Source: Acidobacteriota bacterium
GTDB lineage: Bacteria > Acidobacteriota > Terriglobia > Bryobacterales > Bryobacteraceae
Direction: 5' to 3'
Length of the DNA: 64,000 nucleotides
Assembly: GCA_017307505.1 (NCBI GenBank)
Contig: JAFKEE010000017.1
Location: 248,001 to 312,000 of the forward strand
Positions 9,476-18,450 of this stretch are shown piece by piece (within the stretch, counting starts at the first letter, position 1; every line of letters begins with the position of its first letter). Under the pieces are notes generated by a model, which ran no database searches, was not told the DNA's origin, and was given only the letters and a program-made list of their open reading frames with translations. Both the position numbers and the translations under genes were made by a program.

Positions 9476-9901
9476 ATGCCATTCGAAATAGAACGCAGAG
9501 AGCACGACGGTGTCGTGATCCTGGCCCCGCACGGCCGGCTGATGATTGGCGAGCCGGTGGAGACATTTCGCAACACGCTCGACGCTCTCTATAACCAGGG
9601 ACGCACCCAGGTCGTGCTCGACTTCAACGACGTCGACTACATCGACTCCAGCGCCCTGGGCTGCCTGGTAGTGGCCCACACGAAATTTCACAAGGCGGGC
9701 GGCGCCATGCCCATGTTCGGCCTGAACAGGCGCACCATCGAACTCCTGGTGATCACGAAGCTGGCCACGGTGTTCCGCATCGCCGAGAGCGAGATCGAAG
9801 CCGTCAACCTCTGCTTCCCCGATCGCGAATCCAAACCCTTCGACATCCTCAATTTCGTCGAGGAGCAGCGTGCACGCAAGAAGGGCGGCATCCGCGAATG
9901 A
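9476..9901 (+). CDS. STAS-domain protein, anti-sigma factor antagonist-like
   Basis: A 141-residue protein with one STAS domain (about 5-112). It contains the conserved DYIDSSALGCLV segment at about 60-71, whose serine is phosphorylated by partner-switch kinases in SpoIIAA/RsbV-like proteins. About 25 charged residues extend the C-terminus beyond the domain. No anti-sigma kinase or sigma factor lies next to it. The downstream flavoprotein start overlaps its stop (ATGA), so the two are co-translated. Role in a partner-switching circuit is inferred from the family. Confidence 0.85.
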   Translation: MPFEIERREHDGVVILAPHGRLMIGEPVETFRNTLDALYNQGRTQVVLDFNDVDYIDSSALGCLVVAHTKFHKAGGAMPMFGLNRRTIELLVITKLATVFRIAESEIEAVNLCFPDRESKPFDILNFVEEQRARKKGGIRE

Positions 9902-11175
9902 GACTGGTCGTAGTCGGCGGTGTGGCCGCCGGCCTGAGCGCGGCATCGCGAGCCCGGCGGCTGGATCGCTCGCTGGAGATCGTCGTGCTGGAAAAAGGCA
10001 ACCGGATCTCCTACGGAGCTTGTGGCCTGCCGTATTGGGTGGAAGGCCAGGTGCGTTCGATCAACGAACTCACTGTCTACACGCCGGAGTTCTTTGAGCG
10101 GGAACGCGACATCCGGATTCGGACGGGCTGCGAGGTCGCCGCGGTGCAGCACTCCCGCCGTGAGGTAGCCCTGCGCAGTGGCGAACGGATCCGGTATGAC
10201 CGCCTGGTATGGGCCGCCGGCGCGCGGCCGGCCGAGCGGATTCAGCATGAGCGGGTGTTTACGCTCCACACGGATGTCGACGCGGAGCGGTTGCAGGAGT
10301 TCCTGCGAACCCGGCAACCTCGCACCGCGGCCGTCATCGGCGGCGGTTACATCGGATTGGAAATGACGACGGCCCTGCGCGCCAGGGGCCTGACCGTCAC
10401 CCTCTTCCACGAAGGCACGCAACTGCTGCATCGCGAGGAGGATTGGTTGACCAGGAAGCTCGTCCAGCGGCTGGAACGCTGCCGGGTAGAGGTCAAACTG
10501 AACACGCGGGCTGGGGTGCCCGCCGACCTCCCGTATGACCTCGTCCTGTCTGCCACCGGCCTGAAACCGAATGTCGAGGTGCTGGCCGAAGCAGGCGCCG
10601 AACTCGGCCGGACAGGCGCGCTGCGTGTCAGCGAACAGCAGGAAACGACTCTAAGCGGGGTCTATGCGGCGGGCGATTGCTGCGAAACCACCCATATCGT
10701 CAGCGGCCGACCCGTCTGGGTGCCGCTGGGCACGACGGCGAACAAAACGGGCCGGGTGGCCGGTGCCAACGCAGCAGGCCAGAGGGAGCGCTTCAGCGGA
10801 ATCACAGGAACATCCGTTGTGCGGGTTGGGGGCATGGCGGTGGCGATGACGGGCCTCTCCACCCAGCAGGCCCGGCGCGATGGCTTTTCTCCGGTGGATG
10901 CCGTCATCGAGTCGCGCGCCCGCCCTAAGTACTTCCGTGGAAAGACGTTGCATGTCCAGCTCGTGGCCGACCGCAGCTCCAGGCGATTGTTGGGGGCGGC
11001 GATTGCGGGCGATGAGGACGCGGCCGGCCGCATCAACGTAGTAGCCGCGGCCCTGACGGCGAAAATGCGCGTCGAAGATTTCGCCGATCTGGACCTGGCG
11101 TATGCTCCGCCCTATGCCACGGTAAACGATCCGCTCCTGGTAGCCGCCCACCAGTTGCGCAAGGCGTTGGATTGA
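9898..11175 (+). CDS. FAD/NAD(P)-dependent oxidoreductase of the CoA-disulfide reductase / NADH oxidase family
   Basis: The 425-residue flavoprotein opens with a Rossmann dinucleotide fold (VVVGGVAAGLSAASRAR). The redox cysteine lies in SYGACGLPYW (about residue 42), the single-cysteine signature of CoA-disulfide reductases and Nox enzymes. A second nucleotide-binding motif reads AVIGGGYIGLEM (about 145-156), and an FAD motif VYAAGDC lies near 260. The C-terminal dimerisation domain is present. It probably reduces CoA-disulfide, polysulfide or oxygen at NAD(P)H expense; the sequence cannot separate these. It overlaps the STAS gene by 4 bases and is followed after 7 bases by a thioredoxin-fold gene. 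Confidence 0.88.
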   Translation: MRLVVVGGVAAGLSAASRARRLDRSLEIVVLEKGNRISYGACGLPYWVEGQVRSINELTVYTPEFFERERDIRIRTGCEVAAVQHSRREVALRSGERIRYDRLVWAAGARPAERIQHERVFTLHTDVDAERLQEFLRTRQPRTAAVIGGGYIGLEMTTALRARGLTVTLFHEGTQLLHREEDWLTRKLVQRLERCRVEVKLNTRAGVPADLPYDLVLSATGLKPNVEVLAEAGAELGRTGALRVSEQQETTLSGVYAAGDCCETTHIVSGRPVWVPLGTTANKTGRVAGANAAGQRERFSGITGTSVVRVGGMAVAMTGLSTQQARRDGFSPVDAVIESRARPKYFRGKTLHVQLVADRSSRRLLGAAIAGDEDAAGRINVVAAALTAKMRVEDFADLDLAYAPPYATVNDPLLVAAHQLRKALD

Positions 11176-11182
11176 AGAGCCC

Positions 11183-11701
11183 ATGCTCCTGTTTCGCAAG
11201 TTGTTAGACTGGAAGCGTATGGGGAAGGGGCCGGAACGCACCCTGGAGACTGGCGAAACCGCACCGGAATTCCAATTGGAACTCGCGGGCGGGGGCAGCC
11301 GCTCGCTGGAGCAAATTCTTGCCAAGGGACCCGCGCTGGTTGCTTTTTATAAGGTGTCCTGCCCCACGTGCCAGTTGACGCTGCCTTTCCTGCAACGTCT
11401 GCAGGACAGCGCGTTTCAGGTGGTTGCGGTCTGCCAGGACGAAGCAGACAGGGCCCGAGAATTTAATGAGGCGTTTGAGGTGGAGCTGCCGAATCTGCTC
11501 GACAAAGCGGAGGAAGGCTACCCGGTGAGTAACGCCTACGGCATTACGCATGTGCCGACCATGTTCCTGATCGAGCCGGACCGCCGGATCTCCTGGACAT
11601 GGACCGGGTTCCACAAGCGCCAGTTGGAGACGCTCGCCGAGCGGGCGGGCAGGGCGATCTTCCGGCCGACCGACAAGGTGCCGGAATCGAAGTTTGGTTG
11701 A
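11183..11701 (+). CDS. Thioredoxin-fold protein, TlpA/peroxiredoxin-like
   Basis: A 172-residue protein of the AhpC/TSA or TlpA-like class. The active-site motif CPTC follows a LVAFYKVS strand (about residues 60-66), and the conserved cis-Pro region GITHVPTMFLIEPDR lies near 130. No signal peptide is evident, so it is probably cytoplasmic. It lies 7 bases downstream of the disulfide-reductase-like flavoprotein, which suggests a shared thiol-redox function, but no partner interaction is shown by sequence. Confidence 0.82.
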   Translation: MLLFRKLLDWKRMGKGPERTLETGETAPEFQLELAGGGSRSLEQILAKGPALVAFYKVSCPTCQLTLPFLQRLQDSAFQVVAVCQDEADRAREFNEAFEVELPNLLDKAEEGYPVSNAYGITHVPTMFLIEPDRRISWTWTGFHKRQLETLAERAGRAIFRPTDKVPESKFG

Positions 11702-11770
11702 GGTTCGAAGAATTAGGCTCCCGGGTGGAGCCGGACGGAAGCAGAAGAGACCGACAGTAGCTGGGAATAT

Positions 11771-12280
11771 ATGCCGACGATCAACGACATTCTCTCCGGT
11801 GCCGCGGCTATCGCCAAGGGCATGGGCATCACTCTCAAGGAGATGATGAATCCCGTCATCACCGACGACTACCCCGACGCCCCGCCAAAGTTTCAGGAGC
11901 GGTATCGCGGGCTGCACGTGCTGCAGCGCGACGAAAACGGCCTGGAAAAGTGCGTCGCCTGTTTCCTGTGCTCGGCCGCCTGCCCCACGCAGTGCATTTA
12001 CATCGAGGCCGCGGACAACACAGACAAGGTGCGGATCAGCGGCGGCGAGCGCTACGCCGAGGTCTACAATATCGACTACAGCCGCTGCATCTTCTGCGGC
12101 TACTGCGTGGAGGCCTGCCCCACCGACGCCATCACCCACGGGCATGGCTTCGAACTGGCCAGCTACAACACTTCGACCCTCGTCTACCGGAAAGAGAAGC
12201 TGCTTGCCGCCCCGCCCGCGGGCACCGGCGGCAAGCTGAAACTCGATCATCCAGTGAACGTTTCGGAAGGCGGGCACTAA
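11771..12280 (+). CDS. nuoI: NADH-quinone oxidoreductase subunit I (NuoI), two 4Fe-4S clusters
   Basis: NuoI carries the two [4Fe-4S] clusters N6a/N6b in the peripheral arm of complex I. The 169-residue protein has both eight-iron ferredoxin motifs: CVACFLCSAACP (about 58-69) and CIFCGYCVEACP (about 98-109). Spacing and flanks match NuoI rather than a generic ferredoxin. No other nuo gene adjoins it. nuoA lies 6 kb away on the other strand, so complex I genes are split at least here. Confidence 0.9.
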   Translation: MPTINDILSGAAAIAKGMGITLKEMMNPVITDDYPDAPPKFQERYRGLHVLQRDENGLEKCVACFLCSAACPTQCIYIEAADNTDKVRISGGERYAEVYNIDYSRCIFCGYCVEACPTDAITHGHGFELASYNTSTLVYRKEKLLAAPPAGTGGKLKLDHPVNVSEGGH

Positions 12281-12288
12281 GGCCCGCC
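12269..12288. terminator. GC hairpin over the nuoI stop codon
   Basis: GGCGGGC and GCCCGCC pair across a 6-base loop that includes the end of the nuoI stop codon. It sits between the convergent nuoI and acetate-kinase-family genes. No run of T follows on either strand, so it is terminator-like rather than a canonical intrinsic terminator. Confidence 0.4.
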
Positions 12289-12295
12289 CGCCGCT

Positions 12296-13399
12296 CTACG
12301 CCGAGGCTGTCAAAGTCCGGTAAGCGCGGCGCGCCACCACGATCTCCTCATTCGCGGCCAGGGCCAATACCTTCACTGGCGATGCATCGCCCGACAGAAG
12401 GCGATCGCCCCGGCCGTTTTCATTGCGTTCCGGGTCCAGTTCAATGCCCAGGTGCTGCAATCCTTCGCAGGACTTCCGGCGCAGGACAGGCGCATTCTCC
12501 CCGATGCCTCCCGTGAAGACGACGGCGTCAACCCCCGCCATCGCCGCCGTATAGGCGCCAATCGTCTTTCGCACCTGGTAAGTGAATACGTCCAGGGCGA
12601 GCTCGGCGTCATGGCTGCCTGCCTGAGCGGCCGCGGAGATGTCGCGAACGTCTCCGCAGGCAATGCCGGATAAGCCGGCCAGCCCGCTGGTACGGGCCAG
12701 TTGCTGGCGGACCTCTTCGGTCGACCAGTTGTTGCGGTCCATCATGTAGAGCACGGCAAACACATCCAGGTCGCCGTGGCGGGTGGCATTCTCGAGACCT
12801 GACTGCGGCGAGAAGCCCATGGTCGTATCGATGGAAATGCCACGCTCAATGGCGCAGATCGAGGAACTGCCGCCCAGGTGGCAGCTGATAATCCTCAACT
12901 CGTCCTTGGGCCGGCCGAGGAACTCCGGGACACGGCCGCTCATGAATTCGTGGGAGGCGCCGTGGAAGCCATACCGCTCAATCCCGAACTGCGTCCGCCA
13001 ATCCGAGGGAACGCCGTAAAAGCGCGCATACTCCGGCATCGTCCGGTGGAACTCCGTCTCGAAGGCGCCGACCAGCGGGACCCCCGGCATCGCCTCGCGG
13101 AAGGCGTCCACGGCCGTGAGGTAGATCGCATTGTGGACGGGCGCCGCGAGCAGGAACTCACGCATGGCTGCCTCTACACCAGCGTCGATGACAAAGGTGC
13201 CCCGGTAGTGGGGTCCGGCATGGACCGACTTGAAGGCCACCGCGTCGACCGTCGTATCGCCGGATCGGATATCACCGATCGCCAACCGGTAATCCGTCAC
13301 GCGCTCAAACCGGCCGCTGGCGAGCACGCGTTCGCCGGGCATGTCCAGAATCTGGTACTTGAGTGAGGTGGAGCCGAGGTTTGGAACTAGTATGTGCAT
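12296..13399 (-). CDS. Acetate kinase family protein (AckA-like)
   Basis: Acetate kinase makes acetyl phosphate from acetate and ATP, or the reverse. I place the start at the ATG at 13399 (367 residues), because residues before MHILVPNLGS have no family counterpart. The phosphate-binding start LVPNLGSTSLKYQ matches the family VINxGSSSLK. Later motifs are also present: RYGFHGASHEF (about 157-167), HLGGSSSICAI (about 188-198), and FTGGIGENAPVLR near the C-terminus. It is about 30 residues shorter than typical AckA and several motifs are variant, so activity on another short-chain acid is possible. No pta gene is adjacent. Confidence 0.85.
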   Translation of the reverse strand: MHILVPNLGSTSLKYQILDMPGERVLASGRFERVTDYRLAIGDIRSGDTTVDAVAFKSVHAGPHYRGTFVIDAGVEAAMREFLLAAPVHNAIYLTAVDAFREAMPGVPLVGAFETEFHRTMPEYARFYGVPSDWRTQFGIERYGFHGASHEFMSGRVPEFLGRPKDELRIISCHLGGSSSICAIERGISIDTTMGFSPQSGLENATRHGDLDVFAVLYMMDRNNWSTEEVRQQLARTSGLAGLSGIACGDVRDISAAAQAGSHDAELALDVFTYQVRKTIGAYTAAMAGVDAVVFTGGIGENAPVLRRKSCEGLQHLGIELDPERNENGRGDRLLSGDASPVKVLALAANEEIVVARRAYRTLTASA

Positions 13400-14096
13400 A
13401 GTCTGTCTGCCGGCCGCGGCCCCATAGGGCCGACTCCGGGCTCTAACCCGAAGCGGACAAAGAGGCGCGGCATGTCCTTTGCAGTATTTCACGACAGCCC
13501 TCGCCGTTGGGGCGAGGCGGGAGAGCGCTGTCGTCGAACGAGCCCGCCGGGGATCCGGCCAGAGTGTCGCTAGCGCCATCCCCCGAGCGGCAGGGCGCGA
13601 GCGTAGCACTCATTCCGCGGGAGGCAACTTCCCTGCGCGGAGGACCGGGCATCAGAAGATTCAGCTTCACCTGGGCCTCATTAAGCGCAATAATGTGTTT
13701 CGGGTCAGTCGGATGTGAGGAGACACCGCGGCTGCCCCTGTTTGGATGCCCGGCCGCGAGCCGGAACCCGCCCGGCGGGTTTCACGTGGCTGGCCCATGC
13801 TGCGCCTGACGGTCCAGGCAGCGGCAGACTGAACTCGGTCACCGATTGACAGCGTGACCGGAGAATAACGATCCGGGGATTTTCCTCGAAACCGGGCGGA
13901 AATTGCCGCGAGGTTAAAGAATCGGGTGAGGCTCGAGACGCCTCCAAAACCCTGCTCGGGCAGGTAGCGCCTGCCTTCCAAACAGAGACCGCGACAGTCA
14001 GTGCTGAGCTCGGGCCGGCGCTTGAGAAGCCCCCCGGAGTTTCGCTGGTATATAGTACAGAGTTTAAGGGCAGTCGTCGAGACGAATTAAATCCAT
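13400..14096. other. 697-base intergenic gap between divergent genes
   Basis: No convincing gene is seen on either strand. The open frames crossing it have no ribosome site, no recognisable motif and unlike composition. It contains a short perfect hairpin (13765-13782) and a TATATAGT element about 45 bases before the DMT transporter gene, with a poorly spaced TTGAGA upstream. It is the largest unexplained gap in the window and could hold a regulatory RNA or decayed gene remnants, but I cannot identify either. Confidence 0.5.
13765..13782. repeat. Perfect short hairpin in the intergenic gap
   Basis: AACCCGCC and GGCGGGTT flank a single C, leaving a stem of about 7 bp with a tight loop. A short T run (TTT) ends the plus-strand side. 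It may be a terminator for a transcript starting upstream in the gap or simply a GC palindrome. Confidence 0.35.
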
Positions 14097-15191
14097 ATGA
14101 TGATTCCTTCCACCTACACGGTCGCATTACTGCTGGCCGTACTTTCCATGGTCTGCTGGGGGTCGTGGGCAAATACCCTCAAGCTTGCAGGCAAATGGCG
14201 TTTTGAGCTGTATTACTTTGACTATTCGATTGGGGTGTTGATCGCCGCCACGGTTGCGGCCTTTACCTTTGGGTCCATCGACGGTGCTGTCACTGACGCG
14301 AGTGGTCCTGCCTTTTCCTTCCTGGACAATCTCAGCGTCGCTTCCAGACTGCTGATGGCCTATGCCGTCGCAGCGGGCATCATCTTCAACCTCGCCAACC
14401 TCCTGTTGGTGGCCGCCATCTCCGTCGCGGGGCTCTCCGTGGCGTTCCCTGTCGGCATTGGCTTGGCCCTTCTCGTCGGCACCATCCTGAACCACATCCT
14501 GCGGCCCACCGGAAATCCGGTTTACCTGTTCAGCGGCATGGCTCTGATCCTGCTCGCCATCATCGCGACAGCGATGGCTCACGCCGCCTACAACGCCAGT
14601 CGGACGCCGGCATCGCCTGCTGAGGAGGTGAAAACCGTCCCGGGCGCCCGCGCGATTCAGCGGCCGTCCGCAAAGGTCCGCAAATCAGGTCCCCTCAAGG
14701 GCATCATGCTGAGTCTCTTCGCCGGCATTCTGATGGGCCTCTTCTATCCGCTGGTGGAGTTGAGCAAACACGGCGATCTCGGCGTCGGACCCTATGCCGC
14801 CGCCTTCCTTTTTGCCGTGGGCGTCGTGATCTCGACGCCTGTCTTCAACATTTTCTTCATGAATATGCCGGTGGACGGCCCCCCGCTGGGCCTGCGCGAC
14901 TACTTTCAGGGCTCGGGCCGCCAGCATCTGCTGGGCCTGCTGGGCGGGATCATCTGGGCCATCGGCTGCATCGCCAATTTCGTGGCGTCGAGCACGCCCA
15001 AGTCGGTCAACGTCGGTCCGGCCACCAGCTATGCCATGGGGCAGGGCGCGACCTTGGTGAGCACGCTTTGGGGCCTGCTCATCTGGAAGGAATTCGCGGG
15101 CGCGCAAAGCAGCGTGAAATCCCGCCTCATTCTGATGCTGGTTCTGTTCGTGGCGGGCCTGACGCTGCTCTCGCTGGCGCCGATCCGCTAG
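14097..15191 (+). CDS. DMT-superfamily transporter, ureide permease / GRP sugar porter type
   Basis: The 364-residue protein has about ten hydrophobic helices in two halves, joined by a basic loop near 165-200. The motif CWGSWANTLKL (about 20-30), the YFDYSIGVL segment and the GIIFNLANLLLVAAI and GLSVAFPVGIGLAL stretches resemble the ureide permease/GRP branch of drug/metabolite transporters. Substrate is unknown; sugars or nitrogenous solutes are likely given the family. The start ATG at 14097 follows AT-rich DNA with a TATATAGT element. Its stop overlaps the 3' end of the convergent alaX-like gene by 4 bases. Confidence 0.75.
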   Translation: MMIPSTYTVALLLAVLSMVCWGSWANTLKLAGKWRFELYYFDYSIGVLIAATVAAFTFGSIDGAVTDASGPAFSFLDNLSVASRLLMAYAVAAGIIFNLANLLLVAAISVAGLSVAFPVGIGLALLVGTILNHILRPTGNPVYLFSGMALILLAIIATAMAHAAYNASRTPASPAEEVKTVPGARAIQRPSAKVRKSGPLKGIMLSLFAGILMGLFYPLVELSKHGDLGVGPYAAAFLFAVGVVISTPVFNIFFMNMPVDGPPLGLRDYFQGSGRQHLLGLLGGIIWAIGCIANFVASSTPKSVNVGPATSYAMGQGATLVSTLWGLLIWKEFAGAQSSVKSRLILMLVLFVAGLTLLSLAPIR

Positions 15192-16357
15192 AACCCGAAT
15201 TGCGCCAACAGGGCAGCCATCGCTTCCGGCGACGGGAGGCTGCCCTGCGCGACTTGCGCATTGCCACCACCTCGTCCACCCGCAGCGGCCAGGGCCTGCT
15301 TCAATACATTCCCGGCATGAATTCCAGAGTCAGGTGAGGCCACAATGAGCAGAGCCGGAGGCTGCAGAGAGGTCGCGGCATAGAGGGCCTTCGGTTGCGC
15401 ACAGAAGCTCTGGGCCAGCGCGCGAGTCTCATCATCCAGAGCCCCCGACGCACGCTGGTCGTGGAAGCGCCTGAGGCCGTCAGGACTCTCGCCTGTCTGT
15501 GTGTAGAGTTCCCGGCCCCGAAAACCGGCCATCTCCAGTGCCAGCTTGCGCCTCGCCTTCTCGGTCTCCTTCGCCGACTCCAGTTGGGCGGCCACCAGCG
15601 GGGCCGTATCGTCCAGCGGGGAGGAGAACAGGCGGGCGATCTGGGAGAGCGCATCGAAATCGAGCCGCGCGCGCCGTACAGCCCGCCGGCCGCAGAGGAA
15701 TTCCACCCGCACGTTACCGCGAATCTTTTCCAGCTTGCGCAGCAGAATCGGCCCGATTTCACCGGTATGCCGTACGTGCGTGCCACCGCAGGCCGAGCGG
15801 TCGATCCCTTCGATCGACACGATACGGAGCACGCCCTCGCGCTTGCTCTCCTTGCGCAAGCCCTCCACCTGGCCAGACTCCTCGAAGGCCACGGAAAGCG
15901 GCCTGTTTTCGAAGACAATTTCGTTGGCCCGGCGTTCGGCCGCCTGGCATTGAGCGGAATCCAGAGCGGGCGCCGACAGTTCGATGGTGCTGGATTCAGC
16001 GCCCATGTGGAAACTCAAAGTGGTGTAGCCGAACAGCGAATCGAACACGGCAGAGAGCAGGTGCTGCCCGCTGTGCTGCTGCATATGGTCGAACCGGCGC
16101 TGCCTATCCACATTGCCGCGGACAGTGCCGCCGGCTGGCAGAGCCTCCGCAAGAACATGAACCAGTTCTCCGTCTTCGTCAACAAGATCGACAACTTCGA
16201 TCCCGTTGATCTGCCCGCAGTCGCGTGGCTGGCCGCCGGAGTCCGGATAGAACGCAGTCCGGTCGAGAACGACGCGAGTCCGGCTCTCATCCACGCTCAC
16301 TACGCTGGCTTCGAAGTCGGCGATCGACGAATCCGAGTAATACAGACGTTCTGTCAT
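15188..16357 (-). CDS. Alanyl-tRNA editing protein, AlaX-L type with DHHA1 domain
   Basis: AlaX proteins hydrolyse mischarged Ser- or Gly-tRNA(Ala). The 389-residue protein has the N-terminal beta-barrel (DRTAFYPDSGGQPRD near 32-46). The zinc-binding HxxxH lies in FDHMQQHSGQHLL (about 88-100), and the CxxxH site in SACGGTHV (about 190-197). The C-terminal third is a DHHA1-like domain ending in GGRGGGNAQVAQG, as in the AlaRS C-terminal domain. No aminoacylation domain is present, so it is trans-editing. Its start overlaps the upstream gene stop by 4 bases (ATGA). Confidence 0.9.
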   Translation of the reverse strand: MTERLYYSDSSIADFEASVVSVDESRTRVVLDRTAFYPDSGGQPRDCGQINGIEVVDLVDEDGELVHVLAEALPAGGTVRGNVDRQRRFDHMQQHSGQHLLSAVFDSLFGYTTLSFHMGAESSTIELSAPALDSAQCQAAERRANEIVFENRPLSVAFEESGQVEGLRKESKREGVLRIVSIEGIDRSACGGTHVRHTGEIGPILLRKLEKIRGNVRVEFLCGRRAVRRARLDFDALSQIARLFSSPLDDTAPLVAAQLESAKETEKARRKLALEMAGFRGRELYTQTGESPDGLRRFHDQRASGALDDETRALAQSFCAQPKALYAATSLQPPALLIVASPDSGIHAGNVLKQALAAAGGRGGGNAQVAQGSLPSPEAMAALLAQFGF

Positions 16358-18072
16358 TGGATGGCGATTTGGAGTTTGTTGCTGCCGGCACCGCCGGCAA
16401 AGACGATGATGCTGACGTTGTCGCCGGGCGTGACGCCCTCCGGCACCGTCACTTTGACCTGGTAATGACCCGGCAGCCCGGGCAGCAGTTCCGCCACGGC
16501 AGCATCGATCACCACGCCCTCGCTGAAGAGGTTGCCGCCGAAGGATACGCGCACGGTTTCGGGAACACGATTGGCCGGGTCCGGCGACTGGCCCGTTGCC
16601 GTCTCCGGATCGGTTCGGCCCAGCCCGGTGACTGCGATGTGCAGGGATTCTCCAATGGTGGCAGGCCTTCCGCCCAGGCTGGCTGGGATCGCCAGGCTGC
16701 CGTCGTCGAACATCGCCTTGGCATAGGATCCGGTCCCGGCCAGTTCGATTCGCGGAGCCCGCGGGATAATGCTGAGCTGCACCTGATTGCCCAATTGGCC
16801 ATCACGCTCCACCTGCAAGAGCGCCTCGCCGGGTTCGATCCCATACGGAAGCTGGAACAGGATTTCGTCCTGGGCCACGGAAAACAGCGCACAAGGCAGA
16901 CCGTTGACCAGCACACGCACACCGCTCAGCGTATCCGGCAGCGGGACGCCGCTATTGATCGCCTTTGGCTGTCCGGAAAGCTGCGTGCCCTGCAGCCGCG
17001 CAAGAGTGCCCGGGGCCATGGCTGCGCCCTGTTCGAAGGTGGTGACGTCCAGCACAGTGGCCGGCGCCACAGCGGGCGATTCGGCGGCCATCACCTCCAG
17101 GAGGACTGCGACCAACTGCACCGGCTTTGAGGCATTGGACTTGATCTCGAGAATCCCGTTGTACAGCCCAGGCGCCAATCCGGCCGGATTCACGGTATAG
17201 AGGACTGCCCGGCCGTCGTTGGCCAGTTCCGCTGTGAGCCAATCACCGCCGCCTGTAGTGGACGCAATCACTGAGGAGGCCTGCAGATCGCCTCCGCCCC
17301 GGTTGCCAAGAGCAAGCAGGCTGGTCATGGCAGGACCCCCGACCGCCAACCGGGGCATCAATTGCTCCGGCACGGACAGAATGGGACCGCTCGTCACGGT
17401 GAGCGTGACCGGAACCTGCTTGTTCTCCTCGTTCACGATCGAATTGAACACATTCAGCTTGCCGGTGTACTGCCCTTCCGCCATGCCGTCCAGGTGCCGG
17501 GCCAGGACGCGGTAGTTGAAGTTGAACCGGAAACTGCCGCCGCCCTCTGAGGGCAGGCTCAGCCACTTCTCCGCGGAATCGGTCGTGGGGATGATGCCAA
17601 GCAGATTGTTTGCCTGGATGACGTATTCCTGGGAGCCGCCGGGCGTGACATGGAAATCCAGGGAATCCGGCACAGATCCGCCCACCTGCACGGTAACGGA
17701 AATCGTCTGGGGCGCATCAACCGCGTTCGGATCGGCCACCGTGATCAAGCCCGTATAGCGTCCCTTGGCGAGAGACGCCGTGGAAAAGGCGATATTGAGA
17801 GGCGTACACAGCCCGGCCCGCAAGGTGCAGTCCACCGCCTCGCCGGCTGACGCGGTCAGCCACGGTGCATTGGATGTCACCTGGAGCGCAAGCTGGCCGT
17901 CGCCTATGTTGTACGCTTCCACCATCTGGGCCGGAGCATCCGCGGCGCTGGCGGTGTTCACCGGACCCACGGCTGCACTACTCAGACGCAGCCGCGGAGC
18001 TGCGAACACACTTCCAGCCAGTCCCAACGCAACGCAGACTGCGGGGACCCACCCAGACCTGATTAGACCCAC
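16354..18072 (-). CDS. Secreted beta-sandwich protein with Solibacter C-terminal domain (TIGR03437 type)
   Basis: The 572-residue protein opens with a signal peptide (GLAGSVFAAP). Immunoglobulin-like or BACON-type beta repeats follow (about 45-330), with recurring phrases such as SNAPWLTAS and LAKGRYTGLITV. The last ~220 residues match the domain common in Solibacter-group proteins: FEQGAAMAPGTLARLQGTQL, VRVLVNGLPCALFSV, DEILFQLPYGIEPGEALLQV, SLHIAVTGLGRTDP and a GDNVSIIVFAGG end. No enzymatic motif is seen. It likely works at the cell surface or is secreted. Its 5' end overlaps the nuoA 3' end by 10 bases. Confidence 0.82.
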   Translation of the reverse strand: MGLIRSGWVPAVCVALGLAGSVFAAPRLRLSSAAVGPVNTASAADAPAQMVEAYNIGDGQLALQVTSNAPWLTASAGEAVDCTLRAGLCTPLNIAFSTASLAKGRYTGLITVADPNAVDAPQTISVTVQVGGSVPDSLDFHVTPGGSQEYVIQANNLLGIIPTTDSAEKWLSLPSEGGGSFRFNFNYRVLARHLDGMAEGQYTGKLNVFNSIVNEENKQVPVTLTVTSGPILSVPEQLMPRLAVGGPAMTSLLALGNRGGGDLQASSVIASTTGGGDWLTAELANDGRAVLYTVNPAGLAPGLYNGILEIKSNASKPVQLVAVLLEVMAAESPAVAPATVLDVTTFEQGAAMAPGTLARLQGTQLSGQPKAINSGVPLPDTLSGVRVLVNGLPCALFSVAQDEILFQLPYGIEPGEALLQVERDGQLGNQVQLSIIPRAPRIELAGTGSYAKAMFDDGSLAIPASLGGRPATIGESLHIAVTGLGRTDPETATGQSPDPANRVPETVRVSFGGNLFSEGVVIDAAVAELLPGLPGHYQVKVTVPEGVTPGDNVSIIVFAGGAGSNKLQIAIQ

Positions 18073-18419
18073 TCAAGAGCTCCCTTTTTGAATGCCCAGA
18101 TGTATCCGACCACCAGGATCGCCAGGAAGACGGTGACTTCGCTCACGCCAAACCAGCCGAGCTGTTTGTACTGCACCGCCCAGGGGAACAGGAAGATGGT
18201 TTCCACGTCGAAGACCACGAAGAGGATGGCAACGATGTAGAAGCGGACCGTGTACCTGCCCCGCGAGTTGGACGCCGCCTTGATTCCGCACTCATACGCC
18301 TCGAGCTTGGCCAGCGATGGCAGCTGGGGACGCACGAACCGAGCGAGGATCAGCAGGATGAAAGGGAACAGCGTCGCAACGATCAGGAAGATGAAAATTG
18401 GCAGGTACCCTTCGGGCAT
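18063..18419 (-). CDS. nuoA: NADH-quinone oxidoreductase subunit A (NuoA)
   Basis: NuoA is a small membrane subunit of complex I at the junction with the peripheral arm. The 118-residue protein has three predicted helices (about 6-27, 62-82 and 92-111), the conserved loop LEAYECGI (about 38-45), and RFYIVAILFVVFDVETIFLFPW (about 60-81), a strong NuoA signature. No other complex I gene adjoins it. nuoI lies about 6 kb away on the opposite strand. Confidence 0.94.
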   Translation of the reverse strand: MPEGYLPIFIFLIVATLFPFILLILARFVRPQLPSLAKLEAYECGIKAASNSRGRYTVRFYIVAILFVVFDVETIFLFPWAVQYKQLGWFGVSEVTVFLAILVVGYIWAFKKGALEWV

Positions 18420-18450
18420 GACACCAATATATCACCGACAGACCGCAAAA

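Noticed and set aside
8109-9491. 460-residue plus-strand open frame within the glycosidase-like gene
   Set aside because: Arg/Leu/His-rich shadow frame; the minus-strand product has a Tat signal and fold motifs.
9453-9566. N-terminal extension of the glycosidase-like protein
   Set aside because: It overlaps the STAS gene start and would place residues before the twin-arginine signal.
13479-13809. Small overlapping open frames in the 697-base gap
   Set aside because: No ribosome site, no signal peptide or motif, and composition like random GC-rich DNA.
14022-14055. Sigma-70 promoter TTGAGA/TATATA before the DMT transporter gene
   Set aside because: The spacing of 20-22 bases is too long for a confident call; noted only as a possible -10.
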